A stretch of 64,000 nucleotides of DNA from Rhodospirillaceae bacterium. GTDB taxonomy: Bacteria > Pseudomonadota > Alphaproteobacteria > Rhodospirillales > Rhodospirillaceae. The notes beneath the pieces were generated by a model. It worked only from the letters and a program-made list of their open reading frames with translations. It was not told where the DNA came from and searched no databases. Both the position numbers and the translations under genes were made by a program. Shown here piece by piece: positions 43,486 through 52,601 of this stretch. Location: contig JABJAH010000032.1 of assembly GCA_018666155.1 (NCBI GenBank), positions 1-64,000 of the forward strand, given 5' to 3'. Positions within the stretch are counted from its first letter, which is position 1, and each line of letters opens with the position of its first letter.

Positions 43486-44160
43486 CTAGTTTTCAGCCGA
43501 ACTTGGACGGAAGAGATTTTCTGCAGTGACTTTAGGGGCGGCAGGCGTGGCAGCCGCAATTTCGTCTCGCGCATTGGTCTCGTCGTTGGACTGATCGACG
43601 TCCGGCACAGCCTTGGGTAATATTATTCCCGCTTTCTTTGCTCGACGAGCTGCCAAGGCTAGGGCCTTTTGAAGATCAGGCTCGTTGCATAATCCTAAAG
43701 TGAGCGGGTTTTGCGGTTTGATATTCTGCATGTTCCAGTGTGTGCGATCACGGATCGAATTAATCGTCGGCTTTGTCGTTCCCAGTAAACGGGAGATTTG
43801 TGAGTCGGCCAGTTCGGGGTGGTGACGCAGAAGCCACGCGATAGCATCCGGCCGTTCCTGTCGTTTCGAAACCGGCGTATAACGGGCACCCTTGGACCGA
43901 GCCTTTGGCTTCGGAATATCAGATCTGCTCAGTTTCAAACTGTAACGAGCTTTGTCTTCGCCGCGTTTTATCTCGTCGGCGCTGAGTTGCCCATTGGACG
44001 TCGGGTCAACGCCGACAATACCAACAGCAACCTCTCCATCAGCTATCGCCTGAACTTCGAGCTCATGCATACCTGTGAAATCAGCAATTTGCGTGAAGGT
44101 CAGTGTCGTGTTGTCGACCAGCCAAACTGCGGTCGCTTTTGGCATAAGCGGTAAAGCCAT
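43486..44160 (-). CDS. trcR: DUF1013 cell-cycle transcription regulator (TrcR-like)
   Basis: A 224-residue DUF1013 protein: PLMPKATAVWLVDNTTLTFTQIADFTGMHELEVQAIADG, GIVGVDPTSNGQL, and the helix-turn-helix-like DAIAWLLRHHPELADSQISRLLGTTKPTI. In Caulobacter the DUF1013 protein TrcR travels with RNA polymerase and affects cell-cycle transcription. The family is restricted to alphaproteobacteria. After residue 185 there is an extra acidic/alanine tail. ATG 44160. It lies upstream of nothing on its strand for about 120 bases after qor, so is probably transcribed alone or with qor. Confidence 0.9.
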   Translation of the reverse strand: MALPLMPKATAVWLVDNTTLTFTQIADFTGMHELEVQAIADGEVAVGIVGVDPTSNGQLSADEIKRGEDKARYSLKLSRSDIPKPKARSKGARYTPVSKRQERPDAIAWLLRHHPELADSQISRLLGTTKPTINSIRDRTHWNMQNIKPQNPLTLGLCNEPDLQKALALAARRAKKAGIILPKAVPDVDQSNDETNARDEIAAATPAAPKVTAENLFRPSSAEN

Positions 44161-44278
44161 GGAGCTATCCTTTCGAGGGTGATCAGCGCCAGATCAAGCC
44201 GGGCATCGGCGCTGTAAGTCACGATTTGTGGCGCTGGTATATCGGAATAGGGGAGGCAGGGTCAAACCTGATGAACGC

Positions 44279-45280
44279 CTAAATCGTCTCCATATTGAGC
44301 AAAATTTTGCCAATATGGCTGCTGCTCTCCATGATTTGATGCGCTTCGGACGCCTTCGTGAGAGATAGAATGCGGTCTATTTTAGGCCTGAATTGACCTT
44401 TTTCTATCCAAGGCCAGACAGTCTCGGTAACAGATTTCGCTATGCTTTCCTTGACGGAAAGAGGTCGAGATCGAAGTGTAGAGCCAGAAATCGTCAATCT
44501 CTTAAGCATGAGGGGCATAAAATCAATTTCAGCCTTAGACCCACCAAGAAATGCAATAAATGCCAGTCTTCCGTCTGGCCTCAGGCATTTTAGGTTCTTC
44601 GCAATATATTCGCCACCGACCATGTCGAGGATGACATCGACCCCCTTTTTGGGGCGATCGCGGATGATGCTCACGAAATCCTGGTCTCGATAGTTGATCG
44701 CTATATCTGCCCCTAAGTCGAGGCAGGCCTGGCACTTTTCGTCGGAACCCGCTGTAACGACGACTTCGCAGCCATGCGCTTTGGCCATCTGTATTGCGGT
44801 CGTGCCAATGCCACTCGTACCACCATGTACAAGCAGGCTCTCCCCTGGTTGGAGTTGGCTCCTGTCGAACACGTTATGCCAAACCGTAAAGACTGTTTCA
44901 GGTAGGGCGGCAGCATCGATTACGTTCAGTCCAGCTGGTATGGGCATACACGTAACCGCGTCTGACGCGGCATATTCTGCGTAACCACCACCCGTTAGGA
45001 GGCTGCAAATGTGGTCGCCAACTTTCCACGCATCAACGTCCTCTCCGACAGCTGCTATTATCCCTGAGACCTCAAGACCAGGAAGGTCGGACGCACCATC
45101 AGGAGGCGGATATTGGCCTAGACGTTGAAGAACATCTGGGCGATTAACTCCAGCCGCCGACACTTTAATAAGAACTTGATCGCGGTTGTAATCGGGGAGG
45201 GGGCGCGTTGTCTCGACCAGAACGTCCGGTCCACCAGGTTTTGTAATTTCTACGCAGCGCATGGACGGCGGTAAATTCAT
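44279..45280 (-). CDS. NAD(P)H-quinone oxidoreductase (PIG3/zinc-free MDR family)
   Basis: A 333-residue medium-chain dehydrogenase/reductase of the quinone oxidoreductase type. It has the GroES-like N-terminal half (GVNRPDVLQRLGQYPPPDGASDLPGLEVSG), the cofactor loop LLVHGGTSGIGTTAIQMAKAHG and DVILDMVGGEYIAKNL. No zinc-binding cysteine/histidine set is seen, as expected for this family. It reduces quinones or enones with NADPH. It is divergent from the DUF1192 gene, an arrangement I recall as common in alphaproteobacteria. ATG 45280. Confidence 0.92.
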   Translation of the reverse strand: MNLPPSMRCVEITKPGGPDVLVETTRPLPDYNRDQVLIKVSAAGVNRPDVLQRLGQYPPPDGASDLPGLEVSGIIAAVGEDVDAWKVGDHICSLLTGGGYAEYAASDAVTCMPIPAGLNVIDAAALPETVFTVWHNVFDRSQLQPGESLLVHGGTSGIGTTAIQMAKAHGCEVVVTAGSDEKCQACLDLGADIAINYRDQDFVSIIRDRPKKGVDVILDMVGGEYIAKNLKCLRPDGRLAFIAFLGGSKAEIDFMPLMLKRLTISGSTLRSRPLSVKESIAKSVTETVWPWIEKGQFRPKIDRILSLTKASEAHQIMESSSHIGKILLNMETI

Positions 45281-45385
45281 GTTCTTTTTCTTCCGAGGGT
45301 TTTTGTCTTAGAGTTAGCGAGACTCTAGTAACCACCACAGGCGCCGTCCAGACAAAGGGCAGGCAGGATATACAGGAGAGGTGTG

Positions 45386-45565
45386 ATGGACGCCGAAGAT
45401 CTTGAACCGTTGCGCAAGAAAGCCAAACCGCGTGACCTTACTATTATGTCGATTGAAGATTTAGAAGAGTATATCGAGTTAATGTCGACGGAGATTGAGC
45501 GAACCAAAGCCGCGATAAAGGCGAAGCAAAGTGCGCGGATGGGGGCAGAGTCCGTTTTCAAATAA
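45386..45565 (+). CDS. DUF1192 small protein
   Basis: A 59-residue protein of the DUF1192 family: LTIMSIEDLEEYIELMSTEI followed by a lysine-rich helix ERTKAAIKAKQSARMGAESVF. It is predicted as a helical coil; the function is unknown. ATG 45386 is chosen with AGGAG seven bases upstream; a GTG directly before it would add one residue. Its stop lies 14 bases from the convergent cyclase stop. Confidence 0.85.
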   Translation: MDAEDLEPLRKKAKPRDLTIMSIEDLEEYIELMSTEIERTKAAIKAKQSARMGAESVFK

Positions 45566-45579
45566 ATAGAGCTCGCGAT

Positions 45580-47610
45580 CTATAAGTCTGCGAGTTCGTC
45601 TCGGTGAGCGTCCGTCCAAGCAATTTCGAATAACGGCTTTGGTTTCTCTATGCCCTTCATTTCAAATTCACCGCGGGGCAGGAACCTGAATTTCTGACCC
45701 TGACATGCCTCGACAATAATATCTGATACCCAGGCGTGGCCGTCTGCGGCTTTGTCGCAAATCCGAGCTGTCATCTGTACGGCTTGTCCAAAGAAGTCAT
45801 TCTCTTCCTCGACGGCCTCGCCAGTGTTGACGCCGACCCTAATTTCAACGGGAATTTCAGGACTCGCTTGGTTATGAGCGACCACGCCATGCAACATTTG
45901 GATTGACGCTGCTACGGCAGAAGGGCCATCTGGGAACGTCGCCATAATGCCGTCGCCTGTGTGCTTAACTTCGCGCCCATTGTATTGCTGAATAGCGCCT
46001 CGTACGGCGTCATTATGTGCGCGAACTGCTTTTTGAGCGCCAGCATTCCCGAGGCGTTGGGTCATCGCCGTAGATCCGACGATGTCGGTAAAGAGGAAGG
46101 TAAACATGTTGGGCACGGCTGCTCGCTTTTCTGGCAGATTCCACTCAGTAAGGAGCCCACTTAACCCGTCATTGATTTTAGTCTGACCGGCCATAAAATT
46201 CTGCATCGCTTGGCTTCCGGCCTGGATCATGCCGGCGTAACGCGGGTTGCTACCATGTGTCGGTATCTCGTCGCAGAAAGATTGGGCGCTAGCTGCGTTG
46301 GTGCCGATCAGTGCTAGACCGTTCTTAAGCACGGTTACCATGACGTCGTTGGGCAACCCTTTGGCCTGACATATCGTTGAACAGGCTCCACACATATACA
46401 GGTTCATGCCGAACTTACTGAACGTGTTCAGTTGGGGGTGGTCTTTCTGTATCGATGTAACCGCGTCTGTAAGAAACTTGAGGAAATCAGGTTTAACGGC
46501 GTCTGCGGGGCTTTTTTCTTTTTTCTTCTTTTCGGCAGCCTTACGCTTTTCCTCATCTTGTTTAGATTTCTTTTCTGCTTCTTTTTTCTTGCGCTCTTCT
46601 TCCTTTTTCTTTTCTGCTTTCTCTTTCTTTTCGTCTTTCTTTTCGTCTTTCTTTTCGTCTTTCTTTTCGTCCTTTTTCTCGTCTTTAGGTTTTTTCTTTT
46701 CGCCTTCTTCAGATTTTTTGTCGCCGCCTTTATCCGAAGGCGAGTCAGACTCAAAGCCGTCGTCATCAAGAGATGCCGCCGTCATATCACCTTCGGCATC
46801 TTCGTTTTTTACGCGCTTGGTGAGGTCGTCAAGATCCGAATCAGCGAGATTTGCCGCATCACGAGGCACTGGTTTTTTCTGAGCCCTCTGTTTCACCGGC
46901 ATTGTCTTTGGCGCCGGCCCACGTTTTTCCTGTGGCTTTTTCTTGAACAAGCGCAAGAAATTGAAGTGCTTGTTTAGATACATAAAAGCAGAACCGAAAA
47001 ACAACAGGATGAAAGTGCCGAATAGAAGGGGGTTACGATTGCCGTTCGGAACCAGCCCTGCTTCGACCAACTGAAAAAGAATGAGTGTTACGGCCACGGA
47101 ACCTATAACGGCAACGAGTATGCTTAAGGCAAACCCAGTTAGAATAGTTAGGAACGCGTTCTTAGCCTTCTTTCTAGTTTGCTGTTTCTGTTTGCTCGCG
47201 TCTTTTTTGATTGCTTGCTGGCGCGCGCCTGATCCGGAGCTACGTCCTTCAGGTCTCGGTGTGGAGCGAGTAGGTTTCCCTCCACCGCGTGCCTTGCTGC
47301 CGGCACTCGCTTTGCCTCCGCTTCCAGCGCCACCCTTTGCCGAAGGTTCACCACCCTGCGCTTTTGCTCCGAACATGGTATCGGAGTCCGAAATCTTTTT
47401 TGCGCGATTGCCCTGATAGGTGACGACCTCTTCGGTCGTATTGGTTTCTGGGTAAAAGGATTCCCGTATGACGCGGGCCGGGTAGCCGAGATTGGTCTCG
47501 ACCGATTTGGTTTCCTCGATGGCGATTTCGCGCTCTTCGGCTTCAAAACGAGCGTGAACGTGCCATCGTCCGTTCTGATAATAATATATTTCGTAGTGTT
47601 CGATCGCCAT
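45580..47610 (-). CDS. Class III adenylate/guanylate cyclase, membrane-anchored
   Basis: A 676-residue protein. Residues 1-72 form an unnamed N-terminal domain (HYEIYYYQNGRWHVHARFEA) shared with 47790-49688. Two hydrophobic helices follow near 155-215 (ALSILVAVIGSVAVTLILF, LLFGTFILLFFGSAFMYL), then a very long Lys/Glu/Asp coil with KKDE repeats, a helical domain, and a C-terminal cyclase domain from 502. Metal-binding Asp509 in FTDIVGST and Asp553 in HTGDGIMATF are present; VQMTARICDKA keeps the transition-state Arg, with Gln for the usual Asn. It should make a cyclic nucleotide in the cytosol at the inner membrane. ATG 47610. Confidence 0.9.
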   Translation of the reverse strand: MAIEHYEIYYYQNGRWHVHARFEAEEREIAIEETKSVETNLGYPARVIRESFYPETNTTEEVVTYQGNRAKKISDSDTMFGAKAQGGEPSAKGGAGSGGKASAGSKARGGGKPTRSTPRPEGRSSGSGARQQAIKKDASKQKQQTRKKAKNAFLTILTGFALSILVAVIGSVAVTLILFQLVEAGLVPNGNRNPLLFGTFILLFFGSAFMYLNKHFNFLRLFKKKPQEKRGPAPKTMPVKQRAQKKPVPRDAANLADSDLDDLTKRVKNEDAEGDMTAASLDDDGFESDSPSDKGGDKKSEEGEKKKPKDEKKDEKKDEKKDEKKDEKKEKAEKKKEEERKKKEAEKKSKQDEEKRKAAEKKKKEKSPADAVKPDFLKFLTDAVTSIQKDHPQLNTFSKFGMNLYMCGACSTICQAKGLPNDVMVTVLKNGLALIGTNAASAQSFCDEIPTHGSNPRYAGMIQAGSQAMQNFMAGQTKINDGLSGLLTEWNLPEKRAAVPNMFTFLFTDIVGSTAMTQRLGNAGAQKAVRAHNDAVRGAIQQYNGREVKHTGDGIMATFPDGPSAVAASIQMLHGVVAHNQASPEIPVEIRVGVNTGEAVEEENDFFGQAVQMTARICDKAADGHAWVSDIIVEACQGQKFRFLPRGEFEMKGIEKPKPLFEIAWTDAHRDELADL
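46625..46686 (-). repeat. 12-bp coding repeats (KKDE) in the cyclase coil
   Basis: At least four tandem copies of a 12-bp unit, TTCGTCTTTCTT on the plus strand, encode KKDE repeats in the charged coil of the cyclase. The unit keeps the frame, so the coil length can vary by slippage. Confidence 0.85.
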
Positions 47611-47789
47611 GGTCTGTGCTCGCCGTTCGCTCGACGGTCCTTTACCAACGGTCGAATTTGAGTCCGACTTATCCCGCCATTGAGGGGATTGTTAGTGGTT
47701 TCTGCCGCTAACATCAAGAATATGCAGGAGAATTCCTAAAGGGGTCTTAACCTCCAAGCGAAGAAATCCTGCTGAAAATCGCCAATTGG

Positions 47790-49688
47790 CTATGCTGGCA
47801 ATGGATCCCATATAATTTCAACGGCTGGGCCTTTTTCTAAAATGCCGCTGTGAGCGCTAGGGATGGCTCGGTCAAAGACAACGTCTTTAATGGTGCAGGA
47901 CTTAGAGAGCATAGCATCGCAGGCAATTCTGCCGTCGCCTAGCCGCCTGCACAGATCGTCGCAGCAACTGAAAACGTCACCTGAGAAATCTGGGTCACTT
48001 TGATTTATGAGGCTGGCCACCAATGCCACACGCGTCGGCGGCAGCGGCTCCGGCGATTTGCGATTGTGTTCCTGGTCTTGCTGAATCGAAATAGCCGCGC
48101 AGATTGCGTCATCGGGGTTCTCGAACCGGGCAAAAATTCCTTTTCCTGTATGGCGAACTTCCTCGCCCCCGCAGTTCGCCAAGACACGACGAACGCTTCG
48201 ATTGTGTTTGGTCATAGAGTCTTCGGCAGCCCCGCCCGGCGTTGTGCCGGGAATGTTGGTGTAGGTCAGAAGAAATATATCGCCGAAATTCGGTTGTGGC
48301 TCGTGGCCCGCCGTATGCCATTTTTGAAGAAGGGTGCCTATGTCCTTGGCAGGACTATTTGTGAATTGCAGATGTCGAACCATCGCTTGTTGACCGGCTT
48401 CAATTACGTTTTGGTTCTTTTTAGCATCCATGTTCTCGTTATAAGCAGAAAAGAAAGAGTCGCGCATTGCGTTGCCATGCCCAATGAGTTTGAGTGCATC
48501 TGACAAGACTGCGTGCTCAGAGTCGGGCGTAAGACCACGTTGGTCTGCCAACGCCGAGGCGGCTCCTGCTAAGTAAAGGCTAACGCCGAACTGCGTTCGT
48601 GCGTCCATTTGGTCATGACTGGCGCGCAGGGTCATGACGGTGTCGCCGAGGAAACGCATCATAATTAACGGTTCAATATCCATTTCGGTCAGGGCTGTCG
48701 TCGGTGGCGGTTTGCTGCGGGTTTGAGCGCTTTCCGACTCATTCGGGGCTGAAGGCTGAGAGCCATCAGTTGCCGGTTCACTAGATTTGCTCTCGGTATT
48801 CTTCGATATCGGAATGTCATGATTTTCGTTTGGCGTCGCGATACTTGATGCTTGTTCGTTCGCTTGTCCTTCTTTGGGGAGGTTTAGTGCGTCAGCCCCG
48901 TCTAGCTCTATTGGTTCAATTGTGACATCGGGGTCACCGCGCATGGTTTTCATTTCAAAGACAGCGCGCTTGCTTTCCTTTTGGTCTAATGAATCTCGAT
49001 GTTTTGGTTTTAGACACATTGCTTCATGTGGTGATGTCAGCTTCTGTTGTTGTATGGGAGTTGCGATAGCTGAACGCCTGGCAAAAAGTTGCTGCCACGG
49101 CACGTAAGCTTTGTTGAGCGCGACTGCGCTTAACAGGAACATTGCGATGTACCAATAAGCCGTAATTTGGGATCCGACATCACTTGAAACCGTATAGCCC
49201 AGTTTGTTGATGGCGTTTAACGCGGTCGCAAGCAGCGCGGTAAGCGCCGCCGCTAGAATCAAGCTGCCGCCGAGCGCGAGCACAAGTCGAATAGCGAAGG
49301 TTCCGTCGCTAACGGTTTTCAAAGGATGTTGGTTTTTTCCCTGTTCTGCCGTTTCTGTTTTTCCGGTGTTTCTGGTGTTTCCGGTGCTTTCGGCAATGCC
49401 CGCGGGGCGGCGTTGGTTTCGCGGCAGCGGTTTTGAACGCAATGACGTCGACTTGATCTGCGCCAATTGGATCTTGGCATTCGGGCTTGTGTAGGCCGTG
49501 GTCTCTTCCGAATAGTTTTGATCGCGGTGATACGTGTCTTTGACCACTTTCGTTGGATAGCCGGTTCGCAGTTCCGTATTACGAGCGTCTAATATGGCTT
49601 CGTCCCGTTCAGCACCTGGATAACGGGCGTGGAAGTACCAGCGTCCTTGGTCGAGCACATAAACTTCGAATTGTACGACTCTGAGCAT
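47790..49688 (-). CDS. Catalytically dead cyclase paralogue (pseudo-cyclase)
   Basis: A 632-residue protein with the same architecture as 45580-47610: N-terminal domain (FEVYVLDQGRWYFHARYPG), two hydrophobic segments near 140-200, a variable charged linker, a helical domain and a C-terminal cyclase-like domain. Here the metal sites are lost: FTDIVGST has become YTNIPGTT (Asp to Asn) and HTGDGI has become HTGKGIF (Asp to Lys). The transition-state segment is also gone (FSCCDDLCRRLGDG). It cannot be a normal cyclase, but the reading frame is intact and the domain is full length, so it is probably kept for regulation or binding. ATG 49688. Confidence 0.85.
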   Translation of the reverse strand: MLRVVQFEVYVLDQGRWYFHARYPGAERDEAILDARNTELRTGYPTKVVKDTYHRDQNYSEETTAYTSPNAKIQLAQIKSTSLRSKPLPRNQRRPAGIAESTGNTRNTGKTETAEQGKNQHPLKTVSDGTFAIRLVLALGGSLILAAALTALLATALNAINKLGYTVSSDVGSQITAYWYIAMFLLSAVALNKAYVPWQQLFARRSAIATPIQQQKLTSPHEAMCLKPKHRDSLDQKESKRAVFEMKTMRGDPDVTIEPIELDGADALNLPKEGQANEQASSIATPNENHDIPISKNTESKSSEPATDGSQPSAPNESESAQTRSKPPPTTALTEMDIEPLIMMRFLGDTVMTLRASHDQMDARTQFGVSLYLAGAASALADQRGLTPDSEHAVLSDALKLIGHGNAMRDSFFSAYNENMDAKKNQNVIEAGQQAMVRHLQFTNSPAKDIGTLLQKWHTAGHEPQPNFGDIFLLTYTNIPGTTPGGAAEDSMTKHNRSVRRVLANCGGEEVRHTGKGIFARFENPDDAICAAISIQQDQEHNRKSPEPLPPTRVALVASLINQSDPDFSGDVFSCCDDLCRRLGDGRIACDAMLSKSCTIKDVVFDRAIPSAHSGILEKGPAVEIIWDPLPA

Positions 49689-49754
49689 GCCGATTCTGGG
49701 TAATTGCGGTTATTTGATAAACGCGCAAATCGGCTAAAGGTTCGCTTTAAACAC

Positions 49755-49785
49755 AAAAAAGCCGCCTTCCGGAGAAGGCGGCTAC
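49755..49785 (-). terminator. Intrinsic terminator after rpmE
   Basis: On the minus strand GCCGCCTTC (49782-49774), loop TCCG, GAAGGCGGC (49769-49761), then six T. It ends rpmE before the pseudo-cyclase gene. Confidence 0.9.
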
Positions 49786-49807
49786 TACATTTGGTATATG
49801 GCCGAAA

Positions 49808-50032
49808 TTAGTTCTTTAGGCCAAACGTTGCAAAGCGCTTGTTAAATTTGGCGAGCTGGCCACCTGAATCAAGCAGACGGTGCACTCCAGTCCACGCAGG
49901 ATGGGTCTTAGGGTCAACGTCAAGGCGGATCGTATCGCCCTCTTTACCCATGGTGCTGCGTGTCGTGTATTCGCTTCCGTCCGTCATGATCACTGTAATG
50001 TCATGATAATCGGGATGAATGTCTTTTTTCAT
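49808..50032 (-). CDS. rpmE: 50S ribosomal protein L31
   Basis: A 74-residue L31 of the alphaproteobacterial type: [45 protein letters not shown], ending [11 protein letters not shown]. The zinc cysteines of classical L31 are absent, as usual in this lineage. It has a promoter candidate 28 bases upstream and a strong terminator downstream, so is a single-gene transcript. ATG 50032. Confidence 0.96.
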   Translation of the reverse strand: MKKDIHPDYHDITVIMTDGSEYTTRSTMGKEGDTIRLDVDPKTHPAWTGVHRLLDSGGQLAKFNKRFATFGLKN

Positions 50033-50059
50033 TGTGTGCCTCGTATCAAAAGTCGCTGG

Positions 50060-50088
50060 GGTATAGCGAAACAGATAACCGGAGGCAA
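50060..50088 (-). promoter_or_regulatory. Candidate sigma70-type promoter for rpmE
   Basis: On the minus strand TTGCCT (50088-50083), 17-base spacer, TATACC (50065-50060), leaving a leader of about 20 bases before ATG 50032. Found by eye. Confidence 0.45.
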
Positions 50089-50113
50089 GGCCTCTCGGTG
50101 ATCAAGCGCCCAA

Positions 50114-51337
50114 CTACCTTTGGTCCAATTTCAGCTCAATTCGGCGGTTTTTGCCCCGGGCTAGAACGGTTTTCGCCGGGTCAATCGGCTGATATTCGCC
50201 AAATCCTGCGGCAGCGAGACGTTCTGGCGCCACACCCTGAGCGATAAGAAAGCGGACGACGGACAGCGCTCGCGCGATGGATAGTTCCCAATTTGATCGA
50301 AAAGTGGCCGTTCTGATGGGTAAATCGTCGGTATGGCCGTCGACCCTCATTATCCAGTCGACCTCGTCGGGTATGTCGCGCGCAATGTCGATGAGTGTCT
50401 TGGCCAGTTGAGTGAGCTGACGCTGTCCCTCTGTCCCCAAGTCGGCAGAGCCGCTTGCAAAGAGCACCTCGGATTGGAATACAAACCGGTCTCCAGCGAC
50501 GCGAATGCCTGGGCGGGTACCCAATATATCTTTGAGACGACCAAAGAATTCAGATCGGTATCGTTGTAGTTCTTGGACTTTTCCGGCTAATGCGCGGTTC
50601 ATTCTTCGTCCGAGATCAGCGATTTGGGCCCGTTGTTCTATTGATAGAGCATCAGATGCGTCTAAAGTTTCCGCCAACCGGGCCAGTTCTTGCCGTAGAG
50701 ATTCTAATTGTTGGCTCATTAAGGCTGCTTGAGCTCTGGCTTCTACGGAGACACGACGCTCTGTGGCAACTTCGCGTTCGCGCTCGACTACCGTATCTCC
50801 CAAACGAGAGATTTCCGTTTCTAGTTCTGTTTTTAATGCTTCGAGCGCTCGAACGTTTTGTGCCAGTAGAGCTAACCGTTGGCGCTGTTCTGTTATCTGT
50901 GCTTGGTTCGCTTCTGCTGCCTCTACCGCAGCGTTGATGGCCGTCTGCATACGAGCCAGTTCAGCATCTCGCGCTCTTGCTTCATCATCTCGCGTTTCAA
51001 TTTGGCCCAGAAGTTCGCGATTTTCCATTCGGAGGGATGCTAAATCATCGAGTTCTACATTCGCAGCCTGAAGTTGGTCGGACAGCTGCGACACATTGAG
51101 TGTTAGATCCGTGTTGGCTTGCCGCTCAAGCGCTAACATTTCTCCTAGTTCGTTGACTTGCGAAGTAAGCCGCTCAAGGGCGGCGTCTCGCCCTGATAGA
51201 GCTTGACCAAGAAAAAATTGGCCAAGAACAAAGACCATCAGAATGAAAATTATGAGAATAAGAAGTGTCGCAAGCGCGTCGACGAACCCTGGCCAGATGT
51301 CTGTTGTGCGACGGGTGCGGCGGGCTAGCGTAGCCAT
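50114..51337 (-). CDS. MotB/OmpA-like peptidoglycan-binding protein with long coiled coil
   Basis: A 407-residue protein. One N-terminal membrane helix (WPGFVDALATLLILIIFILMVFVLG) has the Asp in the position of the MotB/ExbD proton-binding residue (GFVDALATLL). A coiled coil of about 200 residues follows (many ERL, QLQAAN, RQRLALL heptads), then an OmpA-type peptidoglycan-binding domain from about 280: VLFASGSADLGTEGQRQL, MRVDGHTDDLPI, LSIARALSVVRFLIAQGV and GFGEYQPID. It pairs with the MotA/ExbB-like gene that ends 16 bases upstream. It is likely an inner-membrane force-transmitting unit anchored to the cell wall; not flagellar, as no flagellar genes are nearby. Confidence 0.88.
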   Translation of the reverse strand: MATLARRTRRTTDIWPGFVDALATLLILIIFILMVFVLGQFFLGQALSGRDAALERLTSQVNELGEMLALERQANTDLTLNVSQLSDQLQAANVELDDLASLRMENRELLGQIETRDDEARARDAELARMQTAINAAVEAAEANQAQITEQRQRLALLAQNVRALEALKTELETEISRLGDTVVEREREVATERRVSVEARAQAALMSQQLESLRQELARLAETLDASDALSIEQRAQIADLGRRMNRALAGKVQELQRYRSEFFGRLKDILGTRPGIRVAGDRFVFQSEVLFASGSADLGTEGQRQLTQLAKTLIDIARDIPDEVDWIMRVDGHTDDLPIRTATFRSNWELSIARALSVVRFLIAQGVAPERLAAAGFGEYQPIDPAKTVLARGKNRRIELKLDQR

Positions 51338-51353
51338 CGGGTTTCTCTAAGTC

Positions 51354-52568
51354 CTAGCTTTCTGACGCATCACTGCGGCTACCGGTTGCAGCGACGGTCT
51401 TAGCGAGCAGTTTGATTTCAGACCGAAGGTCTTTGACCATTTGGTCGCGTCCAGATGAGAGCTCGGTGACCAATCGGTTCAGAGATTGATCAATATTACG
51501 AATATGATTTTTGGTGCCGTCGTCCAATCCTGATTCTTGTGGCTGCGAGAGGGCTTCGCCAAGCGCACCGACTTTTTCCAGCAGTGGGGAAAGATCCCTT
51601 TGGTTCCCAGCCATCTTTAATAGAACCTGTTGTTCGGCTTTCATCTGTTCCGTCAACAGAGTCAATTTATCGTTCATGGTCGCGAAATGCTGGTTACCCG
51701 TAATGCGGCTTTCTTCGCCGCGCCCCAAGAGGCGTTGCAGTTCATCCAGGCTTTCGGCGGTTTGTTCGAGTAGCGCCTCTGTGTACGCGGAAACACCTTG
51801 CTCACCCTCGCTCAAGGTTGTTCCGGATGAAAGCCGGGTCATGCCCGACAGCCACTCTTCAAGATCGTTGTAAAATGCGTTCTGTGCTTGCCCGGCTTGT
51901 AAATCGAGGAATCCCAGTACGAGGGATCCTGCCAAGCCGAACAGAGACGAGGAAAACGCGGTTCCCATGCCGTCGAGAGGCGCTTCGAGACCAGCTTTTA
52001 GATCGTTGAAGACCAGCGAAATATCTTCGCCGGAAATAGACAGATTACGAATAACATCCCCGACAGACGCAACGGTGCCTAGCAATCCCCAGAACGTTCC
52101 GAGAAGGCCCAAAAAGATTGAGAGTCCAACGAAATATCGGGCTAGATCGCGAGACTCTTCAAGTCGTGACGCGATGCCATCTAAGAGTGTTCGCATCGCC
52201 TGAGCACTAAGCGAGAATTTTCCACCTCGACTTTGGCTCTCAGACAACATGCGTGCCATGGGTGAAAGTAATTTCGGCCCACTTCCCGATAGGGGTGGCG
52301 GGGTCTCTTCCGCCGCATGCCCGTCGTCACTTTTTTCCCGCGCCGCATTGTCTTGAAAAGACTCTAACCATTCAGCTTCTGGCTTGAGCATCATTACTTG
52401 GCGCACATTTAAAATGATGCCGAAGAGTAGAACACCGAGAATCAATCCGTTTAAGAGCGGATTAGCCATAAAAGCTTCGATGAGAGTTCCGTATAGAAAC
52501 GCGCCCGCAACTGCTCCCGCGACTAAGAACAGCGTCATCCGCGTAAGAAAGCGTGTGGTGTCAGTCAT
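51354..52568 (-). CDS. MotA/TolQ/ExbB-like membrane protein
   Basis: A 404-residue inner-membrane protein. Two N-terminal hydrophobic helices (LTRMTLFLVAGAVAGAFLYG, LLNGLILGVLLFGIIL) precede a cytosolic loop and then the MotA/ExbB core YFVGLSIFLGLLGTFWGLLGTVASV with two further helices to SSLFGLAGSLVLGFLDLQAG, and a C-terminal coil. GLLGTFWGLLGTV is the conserved channel helix of this class. Together with 50114 it should form a proton-driven stator-type complex. ATG 52568 opens the operon; OmpA protein 52602 lies 33 bases upstream and may belong to it. Confidence 0.87.
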   Translation of the reverse strand: MTDTTRFLTRMTLFLVAGAVAGAFLYGTLIEAFMANPLLNGLILGVLLFGIILNVRQVMMLKPEAEWLESFQDNAAREKSDDGHAAEETPPPLSGSGPKLLSPMARMLSESQSRGGKFSLSAQAMRTLLDGIASRLEESRDLARYFVGLSIFLGLLGTFWGLLGTVASVGDVIRNLSISGEDISLVFNDLKAGLEAPLDGMGTAFSSSLFGLAGSLVLGFLDLQAGQAQNAFYNDLEEWLSGMTRLSSGTTLSEGEQGVSAYTEALLEQTAESLDELQRLLGRGEESRITGNQHFATMNDKLTLLTEQMKAEQQVLLKMAGNQRDLSPLLEKVGALGEALSQPQESGLDDGTKNHIRNIDQSLNRLVTELSSGRDQMVKDLRSEIKLLAKTVAATGSRSDASES

Positions 52569-52601
52569 TCCGGCACCGTGAAACTATCTCTGGTGAATCA
52601 T

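Noticed and set aside
46406..46977. Phenylalanine-rich plus-strand open frames opposite the cyclase coil
   Set aside because: They are the antisense of lysine/glutamate codons; composition is all Phe, Ser and Leu and no start signal is present.
50114..52568. Zorya-type defence system (ZorA/ZorB-like pair)
   Set aside because: The MotA/MotB-like pair with long coil recalls ZorA/ZorB, but no helicase or nuclease partner (ZorC, ZorD or ZorE) is adjacent; neighbours are rpmE and an OmpA protein.
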